Under the pieces are notes generated by a model. It saw only the letters and a list, made by a program, of their open reading frames with translations. It ran no database searches and had not been told where the DNA came from. A DNA stretch of 7,220 nt, from contig DAOURR010000080.1 of the NCBI GenBank assembly GCA_030627625.1, forward strand, positions 1 through 7,220. Reading direction: 5' to 3'. The translations under genes and the position numbers were made by a program. The DNA comes from UBA3103 sp002365855 (GTDB lineage Bacteria; Bacillota; Desulfotomaculia; Desulfotomaculales; Pelotomaculaceae). The first letter of the stretch is position 1; every line of letters begins with the position of its first letter. Positions 1 to 5,887 of this stretch are shown piece after piece.

Positions 1-110
1 GACTCCAGGAGTTCGGTTTCCTTCCCCCCTGCTAATCAAGCTACAGAGCTCTGGTTATTACTCTGGCAGGTCTGTCTCCTGCTGAACATGCCAGCCTTCG
101 CTGGACATAC

Positions 111-240
111 GACGGTTCTTGCCTTGCTCCCCTTTAATAAGTTTCTAATATACTGTTAAACAGATGTTTCTTCCTTTAGCAAGTGCGGACGGTTCTTGCT
201 TGCCCTTTTAATAAACAGTAAACGGGTGTTTCCGGTTCCT
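111..240. repeat. Diverged direct duplication carrying the GACGGTTCT motif
   Basis: Two imperfect direct copies, about 111-174 and 188-240, lie just beyond the 3' end of purE. Both start with GACGGTTCTTGC (111 and 188), continue to a CTTTTAATAA-like segment (ending near 140 and 214), and finish with a GTTAAACAGATGTTTC / GTAAACGGGTGTTTCC segment before TTCCT. The GACGGTTCT core is the same as in the inverted ends of the RAYT remnant at 6726-7072, so these may be relics of the same repeat family. Positions 1-110 hold no gene that I can support, only a small hairpin CCAGC-CTTC-GCTGG at 91-104. Confidence 0.55.
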
Positions 241-241
241 T

Positions 242-769
242 TTACTTGTTCCCCAGCTGCTCCAGATATTTTTCTATGCCCAGCTCAGCCAGCCTGGTAT
301 TCTTGGCCTCCACCTGCTTTGCCAGCCTCTCTTTATAAGCCACCACGTTAGCCCTGACCTCAGGGACCATAGAACCAATGATTTGGGCGGCAAGTATGCC
401 GGCGTTCCTGGCGCCGTTGATGGCCACGGTGGCCACCGGCACACCGGAAGGCATCTGGACAATCGCGTAGAGGGCGTCCACTCCGTTCAAAGCGCCTGAC
501 TTGATGGGCACACCAATTACAGGAAGGGGAGTGTAGGCGGCTATGATACCCGGCAGGTGTGCGGCGGCTCCGGCTCCCGCAATAATCACCGCCAGGCCCC
601 GTTCAACCGCCCCTCGCGCGTAGCCGGCAGTTTCCTCCGGAGTGCGGTGGGCGGAGGAAATAACGAATTCGCTGGAAACCCCAAGCTCTTCCAAAGCAAG
701 GGCGGCCTCTTTCATTACAGGCAGGTCAGACTCACTGCCCATGACTATACCTACCATGGGTTGGGGCAT
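242..769 (-). CDS. purE: N5-carboxyaminoimidazole ribonucleotide mutase (PurE, class I)
   Basis: PurE converts N5-CAIR to CAIR in the cytoplasm during de novo purine synthesis, acting after PurK. The 175-residue product is full length for a class I PurE. Counting from the chosen start, it shows the family signatures in order: GSESDLPVM near residue 12, SSAHRTPEE near 38, the glycine/alanine-rich AGAGAAAHLPG near 64, and the C-terminal VIGVPIKSGALNGVDALY and QMPSGVPVATVAING. The start is the ATG at 769, because GAGGAG sits 7 bases upstream of it. A GTG at 796 would add nine residues but lacks a matching ribosome binding site. No other pur gene is visible here. The upstream 500 bp are non-coding and hold a long hairpin. 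The gene appears intact and functional. Confidence 0.96.
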   Translation of the reverse strand: MPQPMVGIVMGSESDLPVMKEAALALEELGVSSEFVISSAHRTPEETAGYARGAVERGLAVIIAGAGAAAHLPGIIAAYTPLPVIGVPIKSGALNGVDALYAIVQMPSGVPVATVAINGARNAGILAAQIIGSMVPEVRANVVAYKERLAKQVEAKNTRLAELGIEKYLEQLGNK

Positions 770-776
770 GTACTCA

Positions 777-782
777 CTCCTC
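777..782 (-). promoter_or_regulatory. Ribosome binding site that fixes the purE start
   Basis: GAGGAG on the minus strand lies 7 bases from the ATG at 769. It falls inside the longer reading frame that could start at GTG 796, which argues for the shorter protein beginning MPQPMVG. Confidence 0.75.
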
Positions 783-851
783 ACACATTCATGCACTTAA
801 GTTTAGAATATTATGGGCGCTTACCAGAATTTAATACCATCATGCAAAGTT

Positions 852-904
852 AAAGCCCCGGAGGTGGATTTCGTCTTTGAGCGAAACCTACCCGCCTGGG
901 CTTT
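852..904. terminator. Long stem-loop in the purE leader, terminator-like
   Basis: The outer stem is AAAGCCC (852-858) with GGGCTTT (898-904), a perfect 7 bp. The inner stem pairs GGTGG and TTTCG (863-873) with CGAAA and CTACC (882-892), allowing one G-U pair and one A-C mismatch, around an 8-base loop. On the plus strand it ends in CTTTTAT, as an intrinsic terminator would. On the minus strand it lies about 80 bases before the purE start. It could be a bidirectional terminator, a relic of an upstream gene's terminator, or a purE attenuator. I could not match it to a purine, ZTP or other riboswitch consensus. Confidence 0.45.
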
Positions 905-1181
905 TATCCCTTCTCGGTGTAGCATCCTGATGTTCAAAGTTTGATTTCAAAGTTCGTTAGAAGTAATTTTGAACCCCGAATTCTAACTTCTAACTTCGAG
1001 AATGCCTGTACCGCTTGGACCGAGCCACCCTGCCGCGGGTGTGGAACCCTAGGTACACTTTCTCTCGTTTTGGGGGTTTGTGTCCTCAAACATAAAATCA
1101 GGGCATCCAACTTCACACTTGGACATCCTTTATAAATATATCTTACCATTTTTAAAAAAACTGTCAATAAAAAAGTACCCT

Positions 1182-1214
1182 GTTGGTTAACACTGGGTTT
1201 GCTAGCAAACCAAC
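1182..1214. promoter_or_regulatory. Palindromic operator-like site upstream of the serine hydrolase
   Basis: GGTTTGCTAGCAAACC at 1196-1211 is a perfect 16-bp palindrome. A second, competing inverted pair, GTTGGTT (1182-1188) and AACCAAC (1208-1214), overlaps its right arm. The site lies about 90 bp before the start at 1302, at a distance suited to a regulator binding near the promoter. It has no following T-run, so a terminator is unlikely. The binding factor is unknown. Confidence 0.4.
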
Positions 1215-1301
1215 CCTGATGTCTTTCCCGGCCAAGATATTATATTATATCCGGTACACGGCCTACATATTTATTATTATATCCTAAAACGGAGGACTGC
1301 C

Positions 1302-3020
1302 ATGCAGATGAAACCAGGAGTGTCTGAACATAAAGCAACCAGCGTTAACAAGATAACTTCCGCCGGTATTCATGCCTACACCGGAACCCCGGATCTCCGG
1401 ACAGGGTTAAACCCTATCCAGGCTAACGAGCCAAAGCCTGCTCAAATCCATGATCTCGCTTTAAATAACTATGTTAACGTACCCAGAAATGAACTGGACG
1501 CCTGGATACTGGCACAAATGTATAAGCGCAGTATTGTTGGAATTTCCGCCGCTATGCTCAAAGAAGGCAGGGTGGTCTGGAGTAACGGTTATGGCTGGTC
1601 GGATCTGGAAAGAAAAAGATTAGCCACGCCTGATACCATTTACAGAATTGCTTCCATCTCTAAAACGATCACAGCCACGGCGCTAATGCAGCTCTGGGAA
1701 AAGGGGCTGTTTAATCTTAATGATGATATCAGCGACTATTTTGGATACATGGTCCGTAATCCGTATTTCCCGGACCAAAAAATTACAATGAGGATGCTCC
1801 TCACACACACCTCCAGCATTCTGGACCTTGGGGGCTACGAAGCAGCACTGGGCATGACCGACCCACCGCCGCTGAGAGAGCTGTTGGTCCCGGGCGGGGC
1901 AGCTTACAGCGAATTGACATGGGGCAACTACAGGCCGGGCGCCAACTTTTTATACTCTAACTTTGGTTTCGGTATTATTGGAGCGCTTGTTGAGGTGATC
2001 TCCGGAGAGCGTTTTGACCGCTACGCGATCAACCACATCTTCAGACCGCTGGGAATGGACGCCGGCTATAACGTGGCGGATATAGCCCGCCTGGAGAAGG
2101 TAGCGGTGCTGTATAGAACAAGCGGCGGCGGCAGGTTTTACCCTGCGGCTGATTACTTCCCGGAAGGGGAAGTCCCGCGGAGAAAAGAATACACACTGCC
2201 CCTGGGAAACTACTATATCGGCCCTGCCGGCGGCGTGAGGGTCAGCGTGCCGGACCTGGCAAAATTCATGATGGCCCACATGAACGGTGGAATTTACGAA
2301 GGGGTGCGCATACTTAAAAACCACACGGTCAACCTGATGCACCAGATGCACTGGTACGGATTCGCCATGGAAGGATTCTTCAGGCACACCGGCCTTAGCT
2401 TCCATATCACGGACGCCCTGGCGGGGAGGAGGCTTACCGGTCATGCGGGGGAAGCCTACGGTCTGGTCAGCGATATGTTCTTTAACCGTAACGAGAGGAC
2501 CGGAGTCATATTTATAACCAACGGGGGCTATTTTCAGTTTCTGAGCAGAGGTTTTACGGATATAGAAGAAGCTGTAATCAACATGCTTTATGAATACTTT
2601 GCCGGCTCACCCAAACCCGCCCTCAGGATCGTAACTGCCGGGTATGGCGATATAAAATTGACCGCCAACGGGAGGCGGGTATTTTATCCAGTATCTCCGG
2701 ATATCAAAGCCGGCGACTTTTACGTGCCGGCTATAACTCTGGCTGATGCCCTGGAAACCCAAATCGAATATAATCCTCATACCCTGACTCTAACACTGGC
2801 AAAGGGCGGCTATACCATTAGCGCCAAGGTCAGGGAGGCTTTCCTGCAGGCGAATGGCCAGGAGGTACAGCTGGTAAGAGCAACCTATATCAACAATGGC
2901 TATATCATGCTCCCATTGATCCAGGTGTCAAGGCTGTTCGGCGCTACTGTGAGCTATAGCTCTTTGGGAAGCGCCATCGCCGTATTGCTGCGGGACGATG
3001 CGCCCGCGCCTGGTTTTTAG
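1302..3020 (+). CDS. Beta-lactamase/PBP-type serine hydrolase with C-terminal copper-amine-oxidase-N-like domain
   Basis: A 572-residue member of the class C beta-lactamase-like serine hydrolases (PF00144 type). The acyl-enzyme motif S118-I-S-K121 follows YRIAS, the LLTHTSSI segment is near 166, the second motif is Y218-S-N220, and the third is H381-A-G383 in LTGHAGEAYG. Residues from about 445 to 565 look like the copper amine oxidase N-terminal-like domain common as a cell-surface stalk in Clostridia (GDIKLTANGRRV ... YIMLPLIQVSRLFGATVSY). The substrate cannot be told: family members include DD-peptidases, esterases and beta-lactamases. The start is supported by GGAGG at 1291-1295, six bases before the ATG. 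Oddly, the N-terminus is hydrophilic for 60 residues with no signal peptide or membrane helix, although both domains are normally extracellular. An internal segment recurs at 7082-7220. Confidence 0.9.
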   Translation: MQMKPGVSEHKATSVNKITSAGIHAYTGTPDLRTGLNPIQANEPKPAQIHDLALNNYVNVPRNELDAWILAQMYKRSIVGISAAMLKEGRVVWSNGYGWSDLERKRLATPDTIYRIASISKTITATALMQLWEKGLFNLNDDISDYFGYMVRNPYFPDQKITMRMLLTHTSSILDLGGYEAALGMTDPPPLRELLVPGGAAYSELTWGNYRPGANFLYSNFGFGIIGALVEVISGERFDRYAINHIFRPLGMDAGYNVADIARLEKVAVLYRTSGGGRFYPAADYFPEGEVPRRKEYTLPLGNYYIGPAGGVRVSVPDLAKFMMAHMNGGIYEGVRILKNHTVNLMHQMHWYGFAMEGFFRHTGLSFHITDALAGRRLTGHAGEAYGLVSDMFFNRNERTGVIFITNGGYFQFLSRGFTDIEEAVINMLYEYFAGSPKPALRIVTAGYGDIKLTANGRRVFYPVSPDIKAGDFYVPAITLADALETQIEYNPHTLTLTLAKGGYTISAKVREAFLQANGQEVQLVRATYINNGYIMLPLIQVSRLFGATVSYSSLGSAIAVLLRDDAPAPGF

Positions 3021-3096
3021 ACATCACCACTGGACAGAATAAATTGATCATTAAAGGTGATAATAAAAAACAGGTACGGACAGAAAGGAGAATATT

Positions 3097-4176
3097 ATGG
3101 ATATCAGCCAGCCTTTTGAAAAAGCTAAAGACATAATAAAAGAACTTGTTCAAAGACCAGCAGGCGTACAAAATTATGCAGATCTGAACACCGCAGAAAT
3201 CGCAATTCTTTGGGATACATATATGCATTATAGTTTGCTTACGTGCATCTTTAAATATTTTGAAAAGGTTGTCGCCGATAACAATGATAATGAAGTTTTG
3301 TCACTAATGTCTTATGCTTTACAGAGCTTTGACACCCGCTTAAACTGGATAACCGACGTATTCAACAGGGAGGGACTAACTGTTCCCGTTGGATTTTCGG
3401 TTGAAGATGTTAATTTAAATGCCCCTCAGCTGTACTCTCATTCCTACCACTTATATTACCTGAGAAATATGATCAGGCTCGCCTTTAATACTCATGCCGT
3501 AAATATTGACATGTCTTCTCGTCCTGACGTAAGGGATTTTTATAACGAAATAATAACCACCATACTGGAGATAAATAAAAAAACAACAAATCTTATGCTG
3601 GCGAGAGGCATCCTGGCGAAACATCCCTTAATTGTTGTATCAGATGAACCGGACTTGATCAGGCAACCCAGGTTTTTGGCAGGGTTTATCCGGAAACGAC
3701 AGCCACTTCTGGCAAGGGAAATAGCCCATCTTTATCATATCGCCTTAATCAACCATGTCGGAAGGGTGCTTCTAGCCGGATTCGGGCAGGTCGCCAAGTC
3801 GGACAGGGTTAGAGCCTACATAAAAAAAGGTGTCAAGATAGCCGGGGGTATTATCGACACCATGGCTTCCATACTAAAGGAAGACAATATACCCCCTCTG
3901 CCTGCTGATACAATTACCACTGATTCAAAAATATCCCCCTTTTCCGATAAGCTTATGATGTTTCACGTCAAACTGCTCAGCTTTTCAGGACTTAGCACGT
4001 ATGCCTTCGCAATGGCCTCCAGCATGAGGCATGATTTACATCAAAAGTTTGTTTTGATTTTAGCCAAAGAAAGAATGTTCGCAGAAGAGGGTATAAACAT
4101 TATGGTGGAGAACGGTTGGTTGGAAGAACCACCGCAGGCTGTAACCAACAAAACGTCCGGCAAGGTCATGCACTGA
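3097..4176 (+). CDS. DUF3231 family protein (two CotF-like ferritin-fold repeats)
   Basis: The 359-residue protein resembles DUF3231 proteins of spore-forming Firmicutes, which are built from two helical repeats related to spore coat protein CotF. Repeat 1 spans about 30-175 and repeat 2 about 207-345. They align through an aliphatic helix with a Y/H-rich start (TYMHYSLL, HLYHIALINH), a short linker (REGLTVPVG, KEDNIPPLP), a tyrosine/phenylalanine-rich third helix and a last long helix (MLARGIL, ILAKERMFAEEG). The ending NGWLEEPPQA is typical of CotF-like proteins. No signal peptide is visible. The start has AAGGAG six bases upstream. It begins 76 bp after the serine hydrolase on the same strand, so the two may be cotranscribed. 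Function is unknown; a spore or dormancy role is inferred from the family only. Confidence 0.82.
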   Translation: MDISQPFEKAKDIIKELVQRPAGVQNYADLNTAEIAILWDTYMHYSLLTCIFKYFEKVVADNNDNEVLSLMSYALQSFDTRLNWITDVFNREGLTVPVGFSVEDVNLNAPQLYSHSYHLYYLRNMIRLAFNTHAVNIDMSSRPDVRDFYNEIITTILEINKKTTNLMLARGILAKHPLIVVSDEPDLIRQPRFLAGFIRKRQPLLAREIAHLYHIALINHVGRVLLAGFGQVAKSDRVRAYIKKGVKIAGGIIDTMASILKEDNIPPLPADTITTDSKISPFSDKLMMFHVKLLSFSGLSTYAFAMASSMRHDLHQKFVLILAKERMFAEEGINIMVENGWLEEPPQAVTNKTSGKVMH

Positions 4177-4323
4177 AAACACTACAAGCGCGAACCCCTT
4201 CAGTCTGAAAATAAAAACCGCGGCTGTGACATCACCAAAAACAGGTGAAAATCTTAACCGCAGGCGCCAGGGCTAAATGAACCTATAACCCTCACACAAA
4301 TCAAGGTTTATCAGCCCTTCTCC
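4177..4323. other. Spacer after the DUF3231 gene with weak stem-loops
   Basis: No gene seen. A weak stem-loop pairs GGGCT and AACC (4270-4283) with GGTT and AGCCC (4305-4317) and is followed by TTCTCCCT, so it could be a poor terminator for the rightward genes. A smaller hairpin, TCACC...GGTGA, lies near 4232-4250. The convergent guaA 3'-end remnant begins at 4324. Confidence 0.4.
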
Positions 4324-4402
4324 CTACTCCCACTCTATCGTCGCCGGAGGCTTGGAGGTGATGTCGTAAACGACCCTTTTTATTTCCTTGATCTCGCTGA
4401 CG
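4324..4402 (-). pseudogene. guaA: Orphan copy of the guaA 3' end (candidate attachment-site half)
   Basis: Read leftward, this encodes VSEIKEIKRVVYDITSKPP followed by ATIEWE and a TAG stop, the near-universal C-terminus of GMP synthetase. Positions 4326-4402 match 5900-5976 of the larger guaA fragment at a constant offset of 1574 with no indels and four mismatches (4351, 4360, 4378, 4381); two of these are silent, two fall in one stretch and one changes Asn to Lys. The stop codons differ (TAG here, TAA there). Homology stops abruptly at 4403. There is no ribosome binding site before its in-frame ATG at 4407, so it is not a gene. The layout fits a guaA tail displaced by site-specific integration of the DNA between the copies. 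Confidence 0.85.
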
Positions 4403-4414
4403 GACATGTAATTA

Positions 4415-4465
4415 TTACTCTATTTCAGGCTGGTTATTAATCGGCCTTTTTTTCTTTAAGCCCAT
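4415..4465 (-). CDS. 16-codon micro-ORF divergent from the HTH-Fic operon
   Basis: Reads MGLKKKRPINNQPEIE and then two in-line stops (TAATAA). Although tiny, it has everything needed for expression: GGAGGA nine bases before the ATG (4475-4480 on the minus strand) and a minus-strand promoter at 4509-4537 that would give a leader of about 35 bases. The peptide has a basic N-terminal half and an acidic end, and matches no family I know. It could be a leader peptide, a small antitoxin-like or toxin-like peptide, or the stump of a longer gene such as an integrase that once occupied this end. It lies between the control region and the guaA tail copy. Confidence 0.4.
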   Translation of the reverse strand: MGLKKKRPINNQPEIE

Positions 4466-4500
4466 ATTTAACTTTCCTCCATTTCTTATTTTATTTAATT

Positions 4501-4518
4501 ATGTTTATATTATAAACG
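4501..4518 (-). promoter_or_regulatory. Operator-like site, copy 1 (left)
   Basis: ATGTTTATATTATAAACG is the exact reverse complement of 4598-4615. The core GTTTATATTATAAAC is itself palindromic apart from its central base. It covers the minus-strand -10 box, so a bound repressor would block leftward transcription. The HTH protein encoded at 4632 is the obvious candidate ligand (inference). Confidence 0.6.
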
Positions 4519-4537
4519 TATATGTTTAATGCATCAA
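4509..4537 (-). promoter_or_regulatory. Leftward sigma-A type promoter
   Basis: On the minus strand, TTGATG (4532-4537) and TATAAT (4509-4514) are separated by 17 bp. It would transcribe the 16-codon ORF at 4415-4465 and run into the guaA tail copy. The -10 lies within the left operator. Confidence 0.55.
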
Positions 4538-4578
4538 AGTTTATTTAAATATAACTATGTAATATTAAAATACAAATG

Positions 4579-4607
4579 TTGAATTATTTAATATTATCGT
4601 TTATAAT
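4579..4607 (+). promoter_or_regulatory. Rightward sigma-A type promoter of the HTH-zinc ribbon-Fic operon
   Basis: TTGAAT (4579-4584) and a perfect TATAAT (4602-4607) are separated by 17 bp, placing the transcript start near 4614 and a very short leader before the ribosome binding site at 4618-4624. The -10 lies within the right operator. Confidence 0.65.
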
Positions 4608-4615
4608 ATAAACAT
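4598..4615 (+). promoter_or_regulatory. Operator-like site, copy 2 (right)
   Basis: CGTTTATAATATAAACAT is the exact reverse complement of 4501-4518, with centres about 97 bp apart. It overlaps the rightward -10 and probable transcript start, the usual arrangement for autorepression by a small XRE-type protein (inference). Confidence 0.6.
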
Positions 4616-4631
4616 TGAAAGGAGTGGCTAC

Positions 4632-4847
4632 ATGTCAGTGTCTGAGCAACTTAAAATATTGTGTGTCAAGCTCGGGGTAAGTGTTTCCGAATTCGGACGG
4701 ATGGCCGGGAAAAGCCCGCAAGCTTTTAGCCAGAAGATGAAGCGGGAAAGCTTCACGGTTGACGAATTGAAACAAATCGCAGAAGCGGCAGGCTGTAAAT
4801 ATGAAGGTGCCTTTATCATGCCGAACGGCGAAAAGGTCACATACTGA
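4632..4847 (+). CDS. Small XRE/Cro-type helix-turn-helix regulator
   Basis: A 71-residue single-domain DNA-binding protein. The helix-turn-helix covers roughly residues 17-38 (VSVSEFGRMAGKSPQAFSQK), followed by the third-helix region FTVDELKQIAEAAGC that is typical of Cro/C1-like proteins, and a short beta-like tail (EGAFIMPNGEKV). AAAGGAG lies seven bases before the ATG. It is the first gene of a three-gene operon, 17 bp ahead of the zinc-ribbon gene. Two identical inverted operator-like sites overlap the -10 boxes of its own promoter and of the divergent one, so I infer that it represses itself and the leftward transcript. It may act as the regulatory or antitoxin-like part of a Fic module, but no antitoxin motif of the FicA type is present in it. 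Confidence 0.85.
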   Translation: MSVSEQLKILCVKLGVSVSEFGRMAGKSPQAFSQKMKRESFTVDELKQIAEAAGCKYEGAFIMPNGEKVTY

Positions 4848-4864
4848 AAGGGGAGGATTGTCTT

Positions 4865-5065
4865 ATGAATGTGGAGAAAAATTCTTACGCATGCACAGCT
4901 TGCGGTAAAAATTTCAGCATATCTATTTCGAATGCTGGTTATCCGGGCGGAAAAGACCGCGAAAGTATAAACTGCCCCTGGTGCGGTGCGGAAAATGGCA
5001 CAATTATAACCAGCGGGATTATTACCTCATATCGAGAGGAAAAAGAAGGCGGTGATATCCGGTGA
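4865..5065 (+). CDS. Small zinc-ribbon protein
   Basis: A 66-residue protein with two CxxC knuckles, C10-x2-C13 and C37-x2-C40 (CPWC), a spacing suited to binding one zinc ion. The intervening 23 residues hold FSISISNAGYPGG. GGAGG at 4852-4856 is eight bases before the ATG. Its stop overlaps the Fic start in GTGA (5062-5065), pointing to translational coupling and a shared role with Fic. I cannot assign a function: zinc ribbons of this size may bind nucleic acid or protein. It could be an adaptor or target-recognition partner for the Fic enzyme (inference). Confidence 0.75.
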   Translation: MNVEKNSYACTACGKNFSISISNAGYPGGKDRESINCPWCGAENGTIITSGIITSYREEKEGGDIR

Positions 5066-5817
5066 CCATATATGATAAAATCGACCGCTGCCACAAGGCA
5101 ATCAGCAAGGTTCGCCCCTTCGAGGGGCATATGCTGAAGCAGTTGAAGGACTATTACCGCATCGGGCTCACATGGTCGAGTAATGCCATCGAGGGAAATA
5201 CCCTCACTATCAGCGAGACAAAGGTTGTGCTTGAAGATGGTTTAACCATCGGCGGACGGCCTCTCCGGGATTTCTACGAGACGGTGGGCCACGGCCAAGC
5301 CTATGATTTCGTGTTTACCCTGATTGGAGAACGACGCATCACCGTGAAGGACATCAAAACCATGCATCGCCTGTTCTACAAAAGCATTGATGAGGCAAAC
5401 GCCGGCACATGGAGGAAGGAGAGCGTTATCGTCTCCGGTTCCGAGTATGTGTTCCCCAGGCCACAGGAGATTGAGGAGCAAATGCGAAAGCTGGAGAAAT
5501 GGGTAAAGGCCGAGAGGAACAATTACCATCCCGTAACCTTTGCCGCGCTGCTACACCTGAAGTTTGTGTCAATCCACCCATTCATCGACGGCAACGGCAG
5601 AACGAGCCGTCTTATCATGAATTTAGCGCTGATACAAGACGGCTATCAGTTGGCAATTATTCCCCCTGTGCTCCGTCCGGAATACAACGACACCATCCGG
5701 CAGTATCAGAATAAGGGTAAGCCAGAGCCGTTCTGTGATTTCATTGCCGAACGGGTGTACGAAACGCAGAAAGAGATCATGCGACTGCTGCACATTGCAC
5801 TTCCAAAACTAGGATAA
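5062..5817 (+). CDS. Fic family protein with N-terminal inhibitory motif (class II), probable AMPylase
   Basis: Fic proteins transfer a nucleotide moiety, usually AMP from ATP, to a hydroxyl side chain of a target protein. The 251-residue product carries the complete active-site motif HPFIDGNGR at 172-180 (catalytic H172, acidic D176, arginine R180), continuing TSR. An inhibitory (S/T)xxxE(G/N) motif occurs near the N-terminus as S40-N-A-I-E44-G45, in TWSSNAIEGNTL, so this is a class II Fic that restrains itself through E44. A likely target-docking flap lies at about 121-137 (SVIVSGSEYVFPRPQEI). All key residues are intact. The start is GTG at 5062, overlapping the preceding stop by four bases. 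It is the last gene of its operon and is followed by a hairpin terminator. Its target is unknown. Confidence 0.93.
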   Translation: MTIYDKIDRCHKAISKVRPFEGHMLKQLKDYYRIGLTWSSNAIEGNTLTISETKVVLEDGLTIGGRPLRDFYETVGHGQAYDFVFTLIGERRITVKDIKTMHRLFYKSIDEANAGTWRKESVIVSGSEYVFPRPQEIEEQMRKLEKWVKAERNNYHPVTFAALLHLKFVSIHPFIDGNGRTSRLIMNLALIQDGYQLAIIPPVLRPEYNDTIRQYQNKGKPEPFCDFIAERVYETQKEIMRLLHIALPKLG

Positions 5818-5828
5818 TACAAAAAGAG

Positions 5829-5848
5829 AGAGCCCCTCAAGGAGCTCT
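5829..5848 (-). terminator. Intrinsic terminator for leftward guaA transcription
   Basis: On the minus strand, AGAGCTCC-TTGA-GGGGCTCT forms an 8-bp stem (one G-U pair) with a tetraloop and is followed by CTCTTTTTGT. It lies about 50 bp beyond the guaA stop, within the cassette, so the inserted DNA appears to supply guaA with a terminator. Confidence 0.65.
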
Positions 5849-5853
5849 ACAAA

Positions 5854-5887
5854 CCCCGAATACCCTTAATTTTGCCGGTTTTCGGGG
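5854..5887 (+). terminator. Intrinsic terminator for the Fic operon
   Basis: CCCCGAA (5854-5860) pairs with TTCGGGG (5881-5887), with possible extra ACC/GGT pairing inside, and is followed by CTTTTGTTC on the plus strand. It stops the rightward operon just before the convergent guaA end. Confidence 0.6.

Larger units (their letters stand above)
797..1301. other. Gene-free spacer between divergent purE and serine hydrolase genes
   Basis: About 500 bp without a convincing gene. It holds a long hairpin (852-904), a 9-bp inverted repeat GTTAGAAGT/ACTTCTAAC (956-964 and 986-994) whose right arm lies in a TTCTAAC tandem pair (981-994), a perfect palindrome (1196-1211), and A+T-rich DNA (1220-1285) that presumably contains the rightward promoter. 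No clear -35/-10 pair could be assigned. Overlapping open frames exist on both strands at about 934-1167, but they have low-complexity composition, no good ribosome binding site and no recognisable family. Confidence 0.6.

Noticed and set aside
770..796. Longer purE start at GTG 796
   Set aside because: The GAGGAG ribosome binding site at 777-782 lies inside this extension and is well spaced for the ATG at 769; the extra nine residues are not typical of PurE.
557..853. Plus-strand open frame opposite purE
   Set aside because: Shadow of purE, with no ribosome binding site and no recognisable domain.
852..904. Purine, ZTP or c-di-GMP riboswitch
   Set aside because: None of the conserved core sequences that I know for these classes is present; only a long hairpin can be supported.
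934..1167. Open frames on both strands in the purE-hydrolase spacer
   Set aside because: They overlap each other antisense, lack ribosome binding sites, and read through simple repeats such as TTCTAACTTCTAAC; composition does not look coding.
4324..4407. A 27-codon gene starting at ATG 4407 and sharing MSVSE with the HTH protein
   Set aside because: The first codons are outside the guaA homology, there is no ribosome binding site, and the rest is plainly guaA; the shared MSVSE is most likely chance.
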